DNA from: Cantharellus purpuraceus
Taxonomy: Eukaryota > Basidiomycota > Agaricomycetes > Cantharellales > Hydnaceae
Direction of reading: 5' to 3'
NCBI GenBank assembly: GCA_025174535.1
Contig: JALBUN010000047.1
Location: forward strand, 1-64,000
Length of the DNA stretch: 64,000 nt
Shown: positions 1 to 11,736 of the stretch, piece by piece
Numbering within the stretch: the first letter of the stretch is position 1
Layout of the letters: each line of letters starts with the position of its first letter
The notes under the pieces: generated by a model
What the model saw: the letters and a program-made list of their open reading frames with translations, nothing else
The model's database searches: none
What the model was told of the DNA's origin: nothing
Program-made: the position numbers and the translations under genes

Positions 1-1135
1 ACCATCCCCACCCAAGTGCAATGATACCACTCGTGGCCAGATCCTATCTGGCTTTGGAAAACAACACCCAATGTCTGTCCAGCCGAGTCACCCACGAGGG
101 TCGTGTGGAGATGATGAGGCATCACATACCCTCCGACTGCACACCCATTAGGAATAACCAGAGCCTCGACTGAAATTCGTAAAAATTGGAGGTGGTATAG
201 TCCTCTGTCCGTCTGCACTGCTATCAGAAGATGGGGTTGGTGATGGCGATGATGACGACACAAGATGACGCGCTCAAACGCACTCAAGATCCGAAGTAAC
301 TGCTAACGGCGTTGACTACACCACTTTATCCACCTCCGGGGCACACTGTTGTTGTGACAGTGTCTTGACACCAGAACCAGAACCAGAACCGCAAGCCATC
401 CTCTTACCATTCAAGCTAGCTGCGCTCGCCCTGTCCTGCACCTCGCGCGCCCATGTCCACCCAGTCTCGATCAATGCCGCAGTGTCCCAATTATCCCGGC
501 CATCCAGAGGGTCCGGAGAAACTGTGAGCGGTAAATTCGTGTTGTAAGGTCGACTACGAGAGGGGAAAATGAGGTTGAGATACCCCCATGTACACATCCA
601 CAGTTGACCTGCCCGTAGATTTGGCCATGTGTGCACATGAGAAGTAGGGGATGATGCTCCAAGGGTGGTAGAGGTACGTCCGGAAGTCGACCTGGCGGCT
701 GGGTCAGGAGGACGGGCCCATGTAAATGTTGCATCAGGGATTTTGAAGAATGGAGCGTTGGCGCTTGTGAGCACATCTTACCACTGAAGTCGGCCAGCCA
801 TTGTCACGGAGTCATACCTTGCATGACAATTAATAGTCATTACCCCAGAGAGGGGAGGATGCATATGCACCAGATGACGCCCTAGTGAAGAGACCAATAC
901 GCCTCTTCCCCCCTCTCTCAGCCATCGAACCCAACCCCACGAGACTAATTCTTGATTCCACGCTGTGTGGGGACCACAAGTGCATCTCAGATATCCCAGT
1001 ACCATTAGGATTTCCAAGCAGCTGACATCCTCAAATCACACCACACTGTTGAAACGTGATCATATTCACTGAAATGAGTATTGCACCAAGAGGTAGGTAT
1101 CCAAGCTTGTTATGATGCGCATGTGTTAATGTGAC
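1..1135. other. Left edge: possible exons of an unidentified minus-strand gene
   Basis: Two stretches stay open on the minus strand. One (about 775-316) has a proline/serine-rich start followed by a more structured part containing GRDNWDTAALIETGWTWA. The other (about 165-1) runs open to the window edge. They could be exons of one gene entering from the left, but I recognise no family and cannot place splice sites with confidence. The interval from about 780 to 1135, next to the end of the isochorismatase-like gene, shows nothing convincing. Confidence 0.2.
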
Positions 1136-2269
1136 TCAGGCTGACCGAAGAATACGCTCGCTGTCAGTAACAAATCCCTGGCTCTGACAACAACAGAACA
1201 GCATTGAGAAACCGAAGTGTCAGTGAAGTAATACCACGCACGCCTTCACAGTTGTACAACACGTTTGAAAAACCACCTTCCGGAGACGTTGTCGCAGTTG
1301 TGTCCTTAACCGCGATGACATCGTATCCTTTGAAGTAGGCATCAACCATGGTTCCAAGGACACACTGCAGAATGTCCAAGAATAAGTGTCCAAATGAAAT
1401 ACACGAGACGGTAAGTAGTATACCTGGTCAGTGTTCACGCCTGAAAAAAGAAGCGTTTTGAGACCCTCCTCTTTCAAATATAGCTCAAGCGCGGTTCCTG
1501 ACCCCCACAATCCCCCCATACTGGGAAACGTTCAGCGTCAAGTCTCAGCTGCAGGATCTAAATAGAGGGAAAGCACCGATTCTTATGAATCCAGACGTCT
1601 GTTCCCGCTGCCTTCCCCTGAAGCCACACTTCCTGCAGGGGGCCATACAAGTCCGAGTTGCGAGCCCCACGCATAAGCAGGGGTCCCCAACCTTCACCGA
1701 GATCCGATCCAAAACCGCCTCTCTTGCCTTTGGAAAATGAGCGAGCAAGCGCAGGCGGGATCGTCGTGAGTTCGGTGGGGGTCAAACCCCAGTTCCTATA
1801 CCCGATATAACCATTGTTGAATGGACTTGAGAGATTATCAGACTCACAGCCAAATGATACGGGCGCCCGCCTCGCGTAGGAATGGAACGACCTTCAACAA
1901 CGGGTCCACGCATGCCAGACCAAGTGGATGGTCTATGAGATCTGGATGCAAGAAGAAACTGAAAACCAGTCACGTCGGTCCCTCAGAGAACGTGGCGAAG
2001 CAGTCGACAGTCAACACTCACTTTTGCATATCGACAATAACGATTGCAGTCTTTGTCATGTCAATGCGGATCTTCCTGCCTCCATCGACGTCGACCTCCA
2101 TTTCACTCTCAGATTTCATGGGAGGAGGGCTGCCTGACTGGTAACCAGGCACCCATGGATTCGAACATGTCAAATCCACAAGTCCGGATGGATACTCCAC
2201 CCAGAAAGATCCACTTCTGACGTTACCGAAATTCTGAGGCTCTTCAACACGGGGGCGGGGACGGACCAT
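1136..2269 (-). CDS. Isochorismatase-like cysteine hydrolase
   Basis: This is a member of the isochorismatase-like (cysteine hydrolase) superfamily, which cleaves amide or vinyl-ether bonds; the substrate here is not known. The three landmarks of the family are present in order: the Asp-bearing strand TKTAIVIVDMQK near residue 80, a Lys in VWIHKNR, and the nucleophile Cys in GVNTDQCVLGT. The sequence DVIAVKDTTATTSPEG and the last exon, reading GFVTDSERILRSA then stop, match the usual C-terminal end. Translation starts at the ATG at 2269. About five exons are joined by short introns; the first donor is GTGAGTG at 2021. The N-terminal ~75 residues before the core are somewhat longer than in bacterial homologues, as is common in fungi. 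Family assignment is firm; the biological role is open. No partner genes of a nicotinamide or siderophore pathway lie nearby. Confidence 0.85.
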
Positions 2270-3940
2270 GGTGGTTCTTAGCAAGTAGGTAGACACGCTC
2301 CTGATAACAGATAAGGTGCGTGGCCGTGTGAGTGGGAAACAGCACGACGACTCTGGTGAACACCAAGTTTGAATCTAGCGTGCAAACCTGCTGTTCAAAC
2401 GCTCATGACGGCTATAACAGATATCATATAGGTTCGAGGCACGCGCAAGCTCTGGTATCTCCAACCATTATGTTGCGTTCAAAAGGCCGGCGTAGCTTGT
2501 GCCGCAAACAAACACGTGACTTCGAAGCAATCATAACAGTGCGACGAAATTCTAGGATGACTTCCTACCACTGCATAGGACGCCTTAATCAGGTCCCTTT
2601 TGCGTCCAATTATCTATCTTTCTCATTGGAAAAGAGCCGCAGTATGGTCTGCCAGAGGTAATCTTCTAATCAGCACCATCATCCTATAGTCACAACGCCT
2701 AGGACTGATGCCAGGCATGTACGACAAGCCATTGTATACATAGTGGGTTGTCATTCTCTCTAAACTTTGTCACAAATAGGAAGTTTTGACCACATGTGCC
2801 GAACATGGTAGTCACTTTTTTCCTCTCTAATTGCGCGTTTGTATCTAGGTTCGACAAAGTCCTGCAGTAACTTCTTCTCAGTTACGGGCGTACGCCACTT
2901 TGGCATTGATTTTAGCTGGGCACTTTCAGATCACGCAAAAATCCCGCGCATACTCTAAACACACACTTGTGACCAAGTTCAACAAGGTTCCTCAGTGGTT
3001 TTTTTCATCGCGAATAGGAACCATTATGCCATCGAATTACCCAGGCGCTATCCAGGCTGGAACAATGCAGTATTTGCAAAGGTAGCTATGTCATATGATG
3101 ATTCTCTCATTCGAAGCTCACTTACCGAAGCTCGGGCCATCATTGTTCTATATTCCCCCTCCTGACCTCGACCCATAGGTCCGATCGATAGGAGTTCATG
3201 GTTGGTCAGTTGTGGTCTCCATTCTCTCCGGGCCGAGGGCATGTTGTCAGGCCACCCAATGCATAAGGAGAACGGCGCTCATTGTGGCTATGAACGGCTG
3301 AGAGTGTACTCACCTGATGTGTAGCACAAAGTGTGACCTTAGTCGCCCACTTATCTCACGGGACAGGTTTGCGTAAGACACCTAGGCGCAGCAATTGGGG
3401 TTGAGACAATACCTCTCCGTAACAATACTTCCTACTATCGTATGGGATCAGCCACGACTGCCATGTGATGGGTATGAACAAACACAAATTTCTCTCTTAA
3501 CTGGGTGGCCCATGGGACAAAAAGGCACCCAAGCTGCTATCCTGATGCTCTCCTGGATTATTCCTGCCATCCGCACTGCTTACCATTCCACTTCTCCTCC
3601 GCGCCCTTCCCTATTCACAGATTTTCCTATTAGCACGCCCATATGCAAAGAAGAATCATCCCACCCTCGGCCCATTCCCAAACGCCCACACCACAATCGT
3701 AGAATTTTATATATATACTCAAGAAAGAATTTTCTTCTAAAATACAACACACATCCAGTACCCAATAAACATACCAATGATACACGTTTGTCTAATGCGG
3801 ACAAGATTGTTGCTTTGTCTGTAGATCGTGTCGCCCTGCTGGTGCGTGGCTTTCTGTTTGCTCCGATTGCCGTCTCACTCGTCTCCCTTGCTTGCACAGA
3901 GTCCACTGCCCCCATGCGCTGTATTTGTACCCCTCTGCAC
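2270..3940. other. Intergenic, no gene recognised
   Basis: Short open frames exist on both strands (for example 3395-4060 +), but none shows a domain, a plausible exon chain or fungal-like codon use. The 3580-4053 part overlaps the 3' end of the P450 gene on the other strand and is mostly its shadow. It presumably holds the promoter of the isochorismatase-like gene. Confidence 0.5.
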
Positions 3941-6219
3941 TCAGCCTCGTGCTTCCCCGCGCCCCCTTCGCGTAAGCCGTGCCCACACCGCAATTGGCTT
4001 ATGCATGAACCCCTCCACACTCTCAAGCACGTCGTCGCGCGACTCCAGATCATACCTTAGCACAAGCGTTGCTAGGATAAGTTGCATCTGCATTGTTGCT
4101 AGGCTTGGGGGACAGATGAGAAGTATCAGTATTGTGTGACGTGATATTGTCGCCCGCGAGGGCGAGGTGATGCATGAAATGACTCACTTTTTTCCAATAC
4201 ACGCCCTGGGACCCATCCCGAACGTAAGCAGGTGCTTTTTCAGCTCTGCACCCTTCGGCCGCCATTGGGCATCCCCATTTTCGCCTTTGCTCACATTGGA
4301 ATGTGCAGCGTCGTCTGGCTCCTCGAGCCACCGCTCCGGACGGAATACCTCCGGGTCCCCCCATATGGCGGGGTCGTGCTGAATGGTGTACGCAGGCGCG
4401 GAAAGCTCAGTCTAAACAGGGTGTCAGGAAACAAACTTGTCAGTTTGCGATTTAATACCACGAAAAACATACTCACACCACCCTCGAACACCCTTCCCGC
4501 CACACACACGCTTTTCCCTTCCGGAACGACGCGCGGGAGACCAAATGCGTTGGTTGCAAAGAGTCGTAGACCTTCGTCGATTGTCGCTTGGAGATATTTG
4601 AGTGATTTGATCTGTGACAGGAGCGTGAGCGCCATGTGTCACACAATCTGGACAAACGCTGGTGGGCGAGCGCACCTGGTCATACTGCAGCAATCCATCC
4701 GGGTCATCGTCATCGTCATCGTCATCGTCGACAGCGGCCTCCAACTCGGCGCGAAGACGGTGCAAAACGCGAGGCGAGTGCATCACGTGAAAGAGTATCG
4801 CGGCAGTGCTGTTGGCTGTAGTGTCGGAGCCTGCTGTCCTGTGTTTCGAAGGTCGTGAGAGAGGAATATAGTACGAGATGATCCACACTCACAAAAGTAG
4901 CATTGCCTCCGACACGACATCTTCCTCTTTCACCTCTCCGTCACCATCACCTTCCCATCCTTTCGCCACGTCTCCATCCTCACGCACCTCTCCCCCTGAG
5001 CGCTGCATTCCCTCCAGAAGGCGATCGAGAAGATCAGGTCCCGTACGAGAGTCGTAAGAGTCCTTCATGTCGCCAGCGATTGATGCAGAGTATACGTCCA
5101 CGTCCGTTTCAGTATCCGTGTTTGATGCCGTGCTTGCGCCAGGGGAGAGGCCGAGAGCGGGGAGCGAGGCATCGGAGCCCGTTGAAGCATGCATGATGGA
5201 GCGGGATTGCAGGCGACGGCGTACGCAACGGAGAGCGATGCGGGAGAGTGTCTGTGTCGGTGTGAGTGACAGACGCCACGCAAAGCACAGGGGGGACTCA
5301 CCTCTGTTCCAGACACACCCCTTCTCACGAATGTGTCTGGTACCCAGCGGGCGTAGCGGTGGAGGAGGGCATGAATGCGGGGGTGGACTGGAAACAGGCC
5401 GAGGAAAGCGGCGGCACGGCCGCGGTAGTCAATCAGGGCGGCGATGCCCGTGGTGTCGTCGTCGCGGTTAATGGCGCTGTCGTCGTCTTGGAGGACATCC
5501 GAGCCGCGGGCGAGCATGCCGAGGGGAGCGCCGAAAGCGAGGTCCGAGATGACGTCAAAGGTCATATAATTAAGCCAAGCGAGAAGATCAACGAAACCAC
5601 GTTCCTCGACCAAGTTGGCCCCTTGGCTGCCTCCGGCACGCCCCAGCGTCTCCGCCCCCAGCCTCGGGCCCCTACCCGGACCTGTTCCTGGGCGTGCACT
5701 GCCGACGCATTGCACGTCGAGGGCACGCACGAGGATGCGCAAACTGCGTCTTACCCATGCCTCGTACGCGCGTACGCACGCCAAACTAAACGGGTGCGCG
5801 AGTGCGCGCCTTCGTCTGGCGTGTCCTGCGCGGTCCTGGGTGCTGAAGAGGCTGGGAGTGCCGCCTACGTAGAAAGCACGGTAAAACGGCGCTTTGGGGA
5901 GGGCTGCGGCGCCATGAGCGTAGATGATGGCCGGTGAGGAGGGTGTGGAGCAAGAGACGTGGGTCGGGGAGAGGCGCACGAGGGGGCCGTATTTCTGCGC
6001 GGGTGAGTGGGATGGAGAGAGTGGGGAGGGTTAGGGGAGGCATACCTTGTGCAGGTGATGGACGAAGAGGTAGCGTTTTCCGGTGCGGGTGTAATACGCG
6101 AGAAGGAGGGCGGTGTGGCGGGCTAGCCATGGGCCAGGAATGTCGCGGAGGGGGTCAGGGCGGAAGGCGTAGCGGAGGAGAGCGAGGACAGCGAAAGCAA
6201 GGATGAATAAAGCGAGCAT
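3941..6219 (-). CDS. Cytochrome P450 monooxygenase
   Basis: This is a membrane-anchored, haem-thiolate monooxygenase. The N-terminus is a hydrophobic anchor (LALFILAFAVLALLRYAF) followed by the PGPW hinge. Further on are the I-helix motif GSDTTANS, the K-helix ExxR in TIDEGLRLFATN, a PERW segment (FRPERWLEE) and the haem-binding FGMGPRACIGK, whose Cys ligates iron. The last exon reads TMQMQLILATLVLRYDLE and ends at the TGA at 3941-3943. At least six exons are joined by canonical introns. The product is about 550 residues, a normal size. Unusual features are a low-complexity acidic insert before the I-helix (TDTETDVDVYS) and a run of nine Asp after it. The gene is not in an obvious secondary-metabolite cluster; the neighbouring Frag1-like and isochorismatase-like genes are not usual P450 partners. 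Subfamily and substrate cannot be told from sequence alone. Confidence 0.93.
4704..4730. repeat. In-frame TCATCG microsatellite in the P450
   Basis: About four and a half copies of a hexamer encode the poly-Asp run (nine D) between the I-helix and the K-helix of the P450. The repeat stays in frame, so changes in copy number would alter only the length of the acidic loop. Confidence 0.85.
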
Positions 6220-7598
6220 TCTAGTGGCGACAATGGTTATCCCTCAAATTTGAGGAAATTATAAGGGAGGAAGGAGCATGTGTCGGACGGATCTCAGTCG
6301 GGCACGGATCATAGCCTAGTGTCGCACCAGGACTTTGAGCAGTATTGCACAATAAGCCTCCGGCCCTCGGAACATCTCGCTTTCACTCAAGGAAATTAAA
6401 GAATGAATATTTGCGGAACTCAGGTGCCTATGCACACATGGTGTGATGAATCGCACCCCAACTCTGCGGGTAAGACACGCGTGTGAAGAGCGCTCAATCC
6501 GTGGGACCATCGATGAAATACATACAACAAGACAGCGAGCGCATCCAATCTTGCCCCTCGTCGTGTGAATCTCTTTCACTCACCACTCTCTTTTTCAATA
6601 CTCTCAACTCGGATCCAGCCTTGATACTCCTTCCATGAACACCAACCCTGCCAGCCCTGCGCCGCGCCCAGGAGACACGGGACCAGCGGCGTTACTAATA
6701 AGCATTCCCTTCCGCTGATGAATAGCACTTCGCAAGGTGCTTCGCATTTTCCATGGCTCCCATCCTACAAGTTACATTCATTACCAGACAGTGGCGCGCC
6801 TACTACGTAACTCGTGGCTCTGGGGCGGAAGCATGATTTGTATGTCATTGTGTCGACCCACCCGTCGTCGGTGTACCGCTCGTAAGGACCCGAGCAGCTA
6901 GCCAACACCCGTGGGTGAGCCTGGCTCTTATATAGTATTTCTCGGTCGCAGTTCCACCCCATCGGATGGTCCTTATGACCCCCCTCTCCACCGTCGATCA
7001 GAGTGATCGCCATCGCCGGCTTCCCTAGTCCGGTGCTCTTCAGGGTGTACCGGATGACAATACCCGCCCAATGTGACGTTCACTTTTTGCAACGTAAATC
7101 GTTTGCACGTGTGTCTTGGTCCCTTCCTGTGCGCCCAGGTTTTATATTGACTTTGGGGATCCTTCTTTATATGACCGCCACAAAGATGCGTTATCCCACG
7201 AATACAAATGTCGCCTGTCCTTAGGGCATGTCAGTCATCCGCGTCAGGTTCTCGGATCCCTTTCTATCTGACTAAAGATGGACTCCGAAACATAGACTCT
7301 TAGAATGATATATATATTCATTACATATAGTAATCCGGGTCGATCTAGACTCAGCACTGGAAGGTCGATCGTGTGGTAGAAGGCTTCTCTGCACTGCCGA
7401 GCACCGTCAATATGTGCCTACTGATCGAATGCTTCTCGTGCCTGCTTCTCCTGCGCCGATACAGTTCTCCCTGGCACTCCTTGCGGCATACATTTGTTTG
7501 CAGCGGGAGATTAAGTAATATAAACTCTTGACATGATATAGAAGCTCATATGGTGGACAGGGGGCAATGCTACATTCTTGTACCTCTAAGAATCCTAT
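6220..7598. other. Intergenic, no gene recognised
   Basis: No domain-bearing open frame is visible. The right part (about 7300-7340 and 7500-7560) is AT-rich. It contains the promoter of the P450 (left end) and the 3' flank of the Frag1-like gene (right end). Confidence 0.45.
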
Positions 7599-8623
7599 TT
7601 AATATCGCCTCACTGGACGTGTGACTAATTCCTGGCTTCCATTCAAACTTTCCTCGTCGACCCATGACCGAGCCAGGCGCAAGTCGTACACAAAGGTGAG
7701 CAGGTAGAGCGTAAACCCGAATGCAACAATCCATTCGAGCACCGCTAGATCCGAAGATGTGTCAATTTCCATAGCACCACACGAGATGGAGCGGACTCTG
7801 CCGGCAACTCACCGGCAACGTTGTTCTTACTGTCTTGCGTCGCACCGAAAGCAATCGCAAGTATCACCAATATGGTCACGATGGTAGCCTTTGCTGCGTA
7901 TGAGCGTCGAAGCTGGGGCAAATACGCGTAATGCTTGTTAACCCAACGGAACTGCGCGAGTGTCAGGAACGATGCATCGCGGCTGACTTTAGGAATCCAT
8001 ACCTCAAGCACCGTGAATATCGCTGACAACGCGACCCCGAGCCCGAAAACCAGCTGCGCTTAACCTTATTAGCATCATTGCCATACCAGTAGTGTCGTAC
8101 AGAGATTGACGACACACCAAAAATGCACGATGCGCCTTATGGTGTTTTTTCGTATCAAATATTGACAGCATGAGTAACGCTATACCTCCCAGAGTAGCGC
8201 CACATATTGCAAGCCAAGCAAATACCTCCTCGCGTCTGCGCATATTACGTGGCAACCTGCCGACGTGACGAAGCCATCTCTCCAGAATAAGTGAGAGGAC
8301 AAAGCTGATAGCTGTAATGGAACAGACAACGATAAAAAATGGTTTTAGGATATCTGCAGCTATATCAGATATGACTGGAAATGTCAACAATGCTTGAGCA
8401 CCACAGAGGAACAAGTTAAAGAGATTCGTACACGGAATAGTGCCGTCCTGAGATACATAATGAGGTTTTCCTTGAGCAGCCCATGTGATGATCATTGCTA
8501 GTAATCCACCTATGCACGATAGTCACAAGTTGTGATCGTTCCATGAAAGCAAAACTTCGACACACCGCACCAGACGACAGCACCGATGAGGGGTGAAAGG
8601 TAGTGATAGCGCTCCAGAGCCAT
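7599..8623 (-). CDS. Frag1/DRAM/Sfk1 family membrane protein
   Basis: This is a polytopic membrane protein of the Frag1/DRAM/Sfk1 family. Members act in GPI-anchor remodelling, phosphoinositide signalling at the plasma membrane (Sfk1) or autophagy (DRAM). The family pattern is clear: LLAMIITWAAQGKPHYVSQD, then ISDIAADILKPFFIV, LERWLRHVGRLPRNMRRR, the SIFDTKKHHKAHR loop, a helix with LVFGLGVALSAIFTVLEV, and a last helix with VLEWIVAFGFTLYLLTFVYD. I start it at the ATG at 8623 (MALERYHYLSPLIG), whose exon splices in frame to GGLLAMIITW. A small intron interrupts GTIPF/ISDI (donor GTACGAAT) and another interrupts the stretch after HRAFL. The gene ends with VTRPVRRY at the TAA at 7599-7601. About six hydrophobic segments fit the family. 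Its exact fungal role is not determined by the sequence. Confidence 0.85.
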
Positions 8624-10343
8624 TACCGTTTGGTAGCGGAAACATTCATAGTGAAGGCTCACAATCGGCAGGTACAGTAAGCAGCAGTGTTAACATGACG
8701 TCATCCACCGCGACATTGTGTAGTACGCTCATGTTCAGGAGGCCTATAGTATTAGTAATAAATATATTAGTCGAACGAAGCACATAATATGGAGAACACT
8801 TGAAGGCACGTCTGAGGCATCGCGCCTGAGTCAGCGCCAGCGGTCTTTCAGGCGACTCTCGACTGCTCCATCAACAGTGCGAACTGTGTACCGACCACAA
8901 AATACTGGCGTCACTTCAGGGTCTATATGGTTGAACATTGCAAAAGGCGACCTCAGGGTCAGCCGGCGGCACTGTCTTCATCACCTATCATTATATATAA
9001 CCCGCAGACATGTCAAATTTATGAAATTGGAGAATATTCTAGCGATATTGCTCACGTGTTCTCATGGTATGGCATCCAAAGTGAGCAACACCTTCAATGT
9101 ATTGGAGAGCCCGGTCCACTTGCTGTTGCGCTCAACTGTGATACACCGATTGTAGGAGTTCGGAATTGAAGTGCTATGCAAACCATCAGTTCTGTTCGGC
9201 CGATCACCCGGAGAAACTCGGAAGCATATGCTTCTTCGAGTGGTAAGCTCCGCGTAGTCGGTAAAACGTTGGCCTCTGGAACTCTACGCTTTCCGTCCAA
9301 AGTAGAGTGGCGGAAACATGCTGTTCCCTCTAAACGAACAGAAAGTAGGCAACATATATCACAGAATAAACGAGTGGCTGGTTCTATGGTGGTCTGCTTC
9401 AAGTGAGTACGTGTGTACCCGACACTAGGTGTCTCAACGTGAAGGTAAGTTCAAGCACAGTTCCTATCCAACAACACTACCGATGCATCCCAACGACCAG
9501 GACAGTCTCTTCACTCTCCGTACAAGTAGAGTCTGAGTGACGCAATGATCCGCAAAAGCATGCTAGCAGAAGCACAGAAGGTTGTAACCACATCATCAGG
9601 CGTTGAGTTGACAAATCTCCCATGGTAAGGATGCCACCGTGTTGTGTCAGGCACATTTTCCATCGGAAAAGAGCCCAAATATAAATCCGATGGCAGTCAG
9701 CGGCAGGGAGAATCGTGGAGATGCGGGTGGGAAAAGATTGGGCATGGGGCAGAGGCTGTGTGGCACGGCATGTCGAGGTGAGCTGACAGCTAAGAACTTG
9801 TGCCGTGTACATACCAGAATAGAATTGATGATGATGAAGAAGCATATCTTGCTGTCTCTGGGTTCATGCGCTGGTCCGTGCCAAAAAAACATGTCTAGAC
9901 CTATCCCAATAGTGAAAGGAGATTCATCGGACTAGAGAGAGTATGATTGCGTATGGTCGTATCGGATAACTGCATTCCATCTCTAGGCTAGAACTTCAAA
10001 CTGTCAGAGCGCCAACAGTCACCTATATGTTGCCTCAATTAGAGACTATTTTGAGAAACACAATTACTCAGAGGGTGACATAAGACAGGAGAAGTAATAA
10101 GGTAATCTAGTTTATGTCGGGTTTGTGTGCGAGTGTCGGTGTTTCAAAATTGCTGACGAACATCGTGGGAGCACGCTAGGTTGCTACAAGAGCCGCTGTT
10201 TTCCCGCGTCACCTTCCTCAAATGATGCTGTACACTTATCTCCTCAATTAACTTGTCTTTTGCCTTCTATTCTTTCCCCGAATACCATACGCGTCCTTAT
10301 CCAATTGCACCCCCCTTCAGCACATTGCTTCATCTGGAGCAGG
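8624..10343. other. Intergenic, no gene recognised
   Basis: Only short, featureless open frames occur on both strands. The region lies between the 5' ends of two divergent genes (the Frag1-like gene on the minus strand and the DsbA-like gene on the plus strand), so it presumably holds both promoters. No clear TATA box or repeat was seen. Confidence 0.4.
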
Positions 10344-11182
10344 ATGGCGTCTACAACTCGCAAAATCAAAGTATCAGTAATCTCGGACATAATGTGTCCA
10401 TGGTGTTATATTGGCAGCTCAGAGATCGACAGTGCGATCGAGCAGTTGCAACTTCCCGCTGACGCCCCGGTCAAATTTGAGCTTGAGCACAAGCCCTACT
10501 TACTCGATCCTAGTATGGGGGATGGCCAATGGCAGATGCGAAAGAAATACGGCATTGAGAAGTTTGGTGAGGATAGATGGAACAAGGCGCAGCAGATGTT
10601 GCAGTTTCGAGGGGAGGCTGTGGGTATCAAATTGTATGTGTCACGTCACCGATTCGTTCGAGAGCATATTTGATGCTCTAGCTCCCAGCTGCAACGATGG
10701 GATCTTTTGCAGCACCATGAGGGCCCACAGGTTGCTCTTGCTGGCATGGAACAAAGGGGGATCGGAAGCACAGAGTAGATTGCTCAAGAAGCTATATCAG
10801 GCCACCTTTGAACACGGGGAGAATGTTAGTGACATTGATTTGCTTGCAAAGTATGCCGTGCAAAGTGGATTTGTATCTGAGAGCCAAGTGAGCCTTGCGT
10901 GTATGTTGACAGATGGACACGCAAACTTACACGGGTTAGGCTATCGAATTTCTCAAATCAGATGAACTCAAACCGGATGTGCAGCGAATGGTGACATGTG
11001 CGCAACGTAACGGTGTCAGAGGCGTTCCTTTTACGCTTATCGATGGCCATTGGGCGATCAGTGGTGGACAGTCATCAGAAGTGTTCCATCAGGTACGCAC
11101 TGACAAGTCGTCGCTCGTTGCATGTGCTGATCCACAACGATCACAGATATTTGAGAAACTGGCACAAGGAAAAGAGCTCTAA
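10344..11182 (+). CDS. DsbA/FrnE-like thioredoxin-fold oxidoreductase
   Basis: This is a DSBA-like thioredoxin-domain protein of the FrnE/2-hydroxychromene-2-carboxylate isomerase type, a soluble protein expected to act in thiol-disulphide or glutathione-dependent chemistry. The redox motif CPWC sits near residue 18 (VISDIMCPWCYIG). Downstream are RAHRLLLLAWNKGG, an all-helical insert, and the cis-Pro region GVRGVPFTLIDGHWAISGGQ, which closes the thioredoxin fold. It ends with IFEKLAQGKEL and the TAA at 11180-11182. Exons join in frame: GIKF/CNDGIFCSTMRAHRL across a donor GTATGTG near 10634, SESQ/AIEFLKSDELK, and SSEVFHQ/IFEKLAQ. The MASTTRKIKVS start gives about 220 residues, the usual length. 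There is no signal peptide, so a cytosolic place is likely. The assignment is firm at superfamily level only. Confidence 0.87.
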
Positions 11183-11736
11183 CTTGTCTCCGAGGCTGGT
11201 CGTGGGGAATGTATGTCTAACGACTTTATTTGCCACTCGTAGGGTTTCTAATGAAGTGAAGACCGTGTACTCGATCTAATGAACATCTGTTTGAACGTAT
11301 GTTTTCACTACCATTCGTATTGCGTGTGGCTGCGCGAAAACACAATTCCGACCCTTAATCATAGCGGTTTGAGTTACCCATGTCCCGTCACTTGCTCTTG
11401 CAAGTACAGCATGCAAACCGGTTCGAGATAAAGTTCGAACCTCTTCATTATGCCATTATGTCAGTCTCATGCTGTCATATCTCGCTGTTTGGCGCTAATA
11501 TTAGTAGGCTGAGTGATATTGGTAAATTTGGATTACTCAGCATCCTGCGGCTAGGGAAATATTATCTGGCAAAACGCGAAGACACTCGCAGGGAAAAGAG
11601 GTGAGCGCCAGGATCAGCGGATGCAGTCACTCGTATCGTTAGTGCTTCCGCTTACATGTCAAAACCCGTCTACATGCTCGGCAGAGTCGCGTATCTACCA
11701 ATTACAGGGTGATCAAATTACTCGTCTTTCCACTGG
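11183..11736. other. Intergenic, nothing seen
   Basis: This is a convergent interval between the 3' end of the DsbA-like gene and the 3' end of the aldo/keto reductase pseudogene. No gene, repeat or RNA was recognised. Confidence 0.45.

Noticed and set aside
3395..4060. Plus-strand frame of 221 codons
   Set aside because: Its right part is the shadow of the P450 3' end, and the rest shows no domain.
5266..5937. Plus-strand frame of 223 codons over the P450
   Set aside because: Antisense shadow of confirmed P450 exons, caused by high GC.
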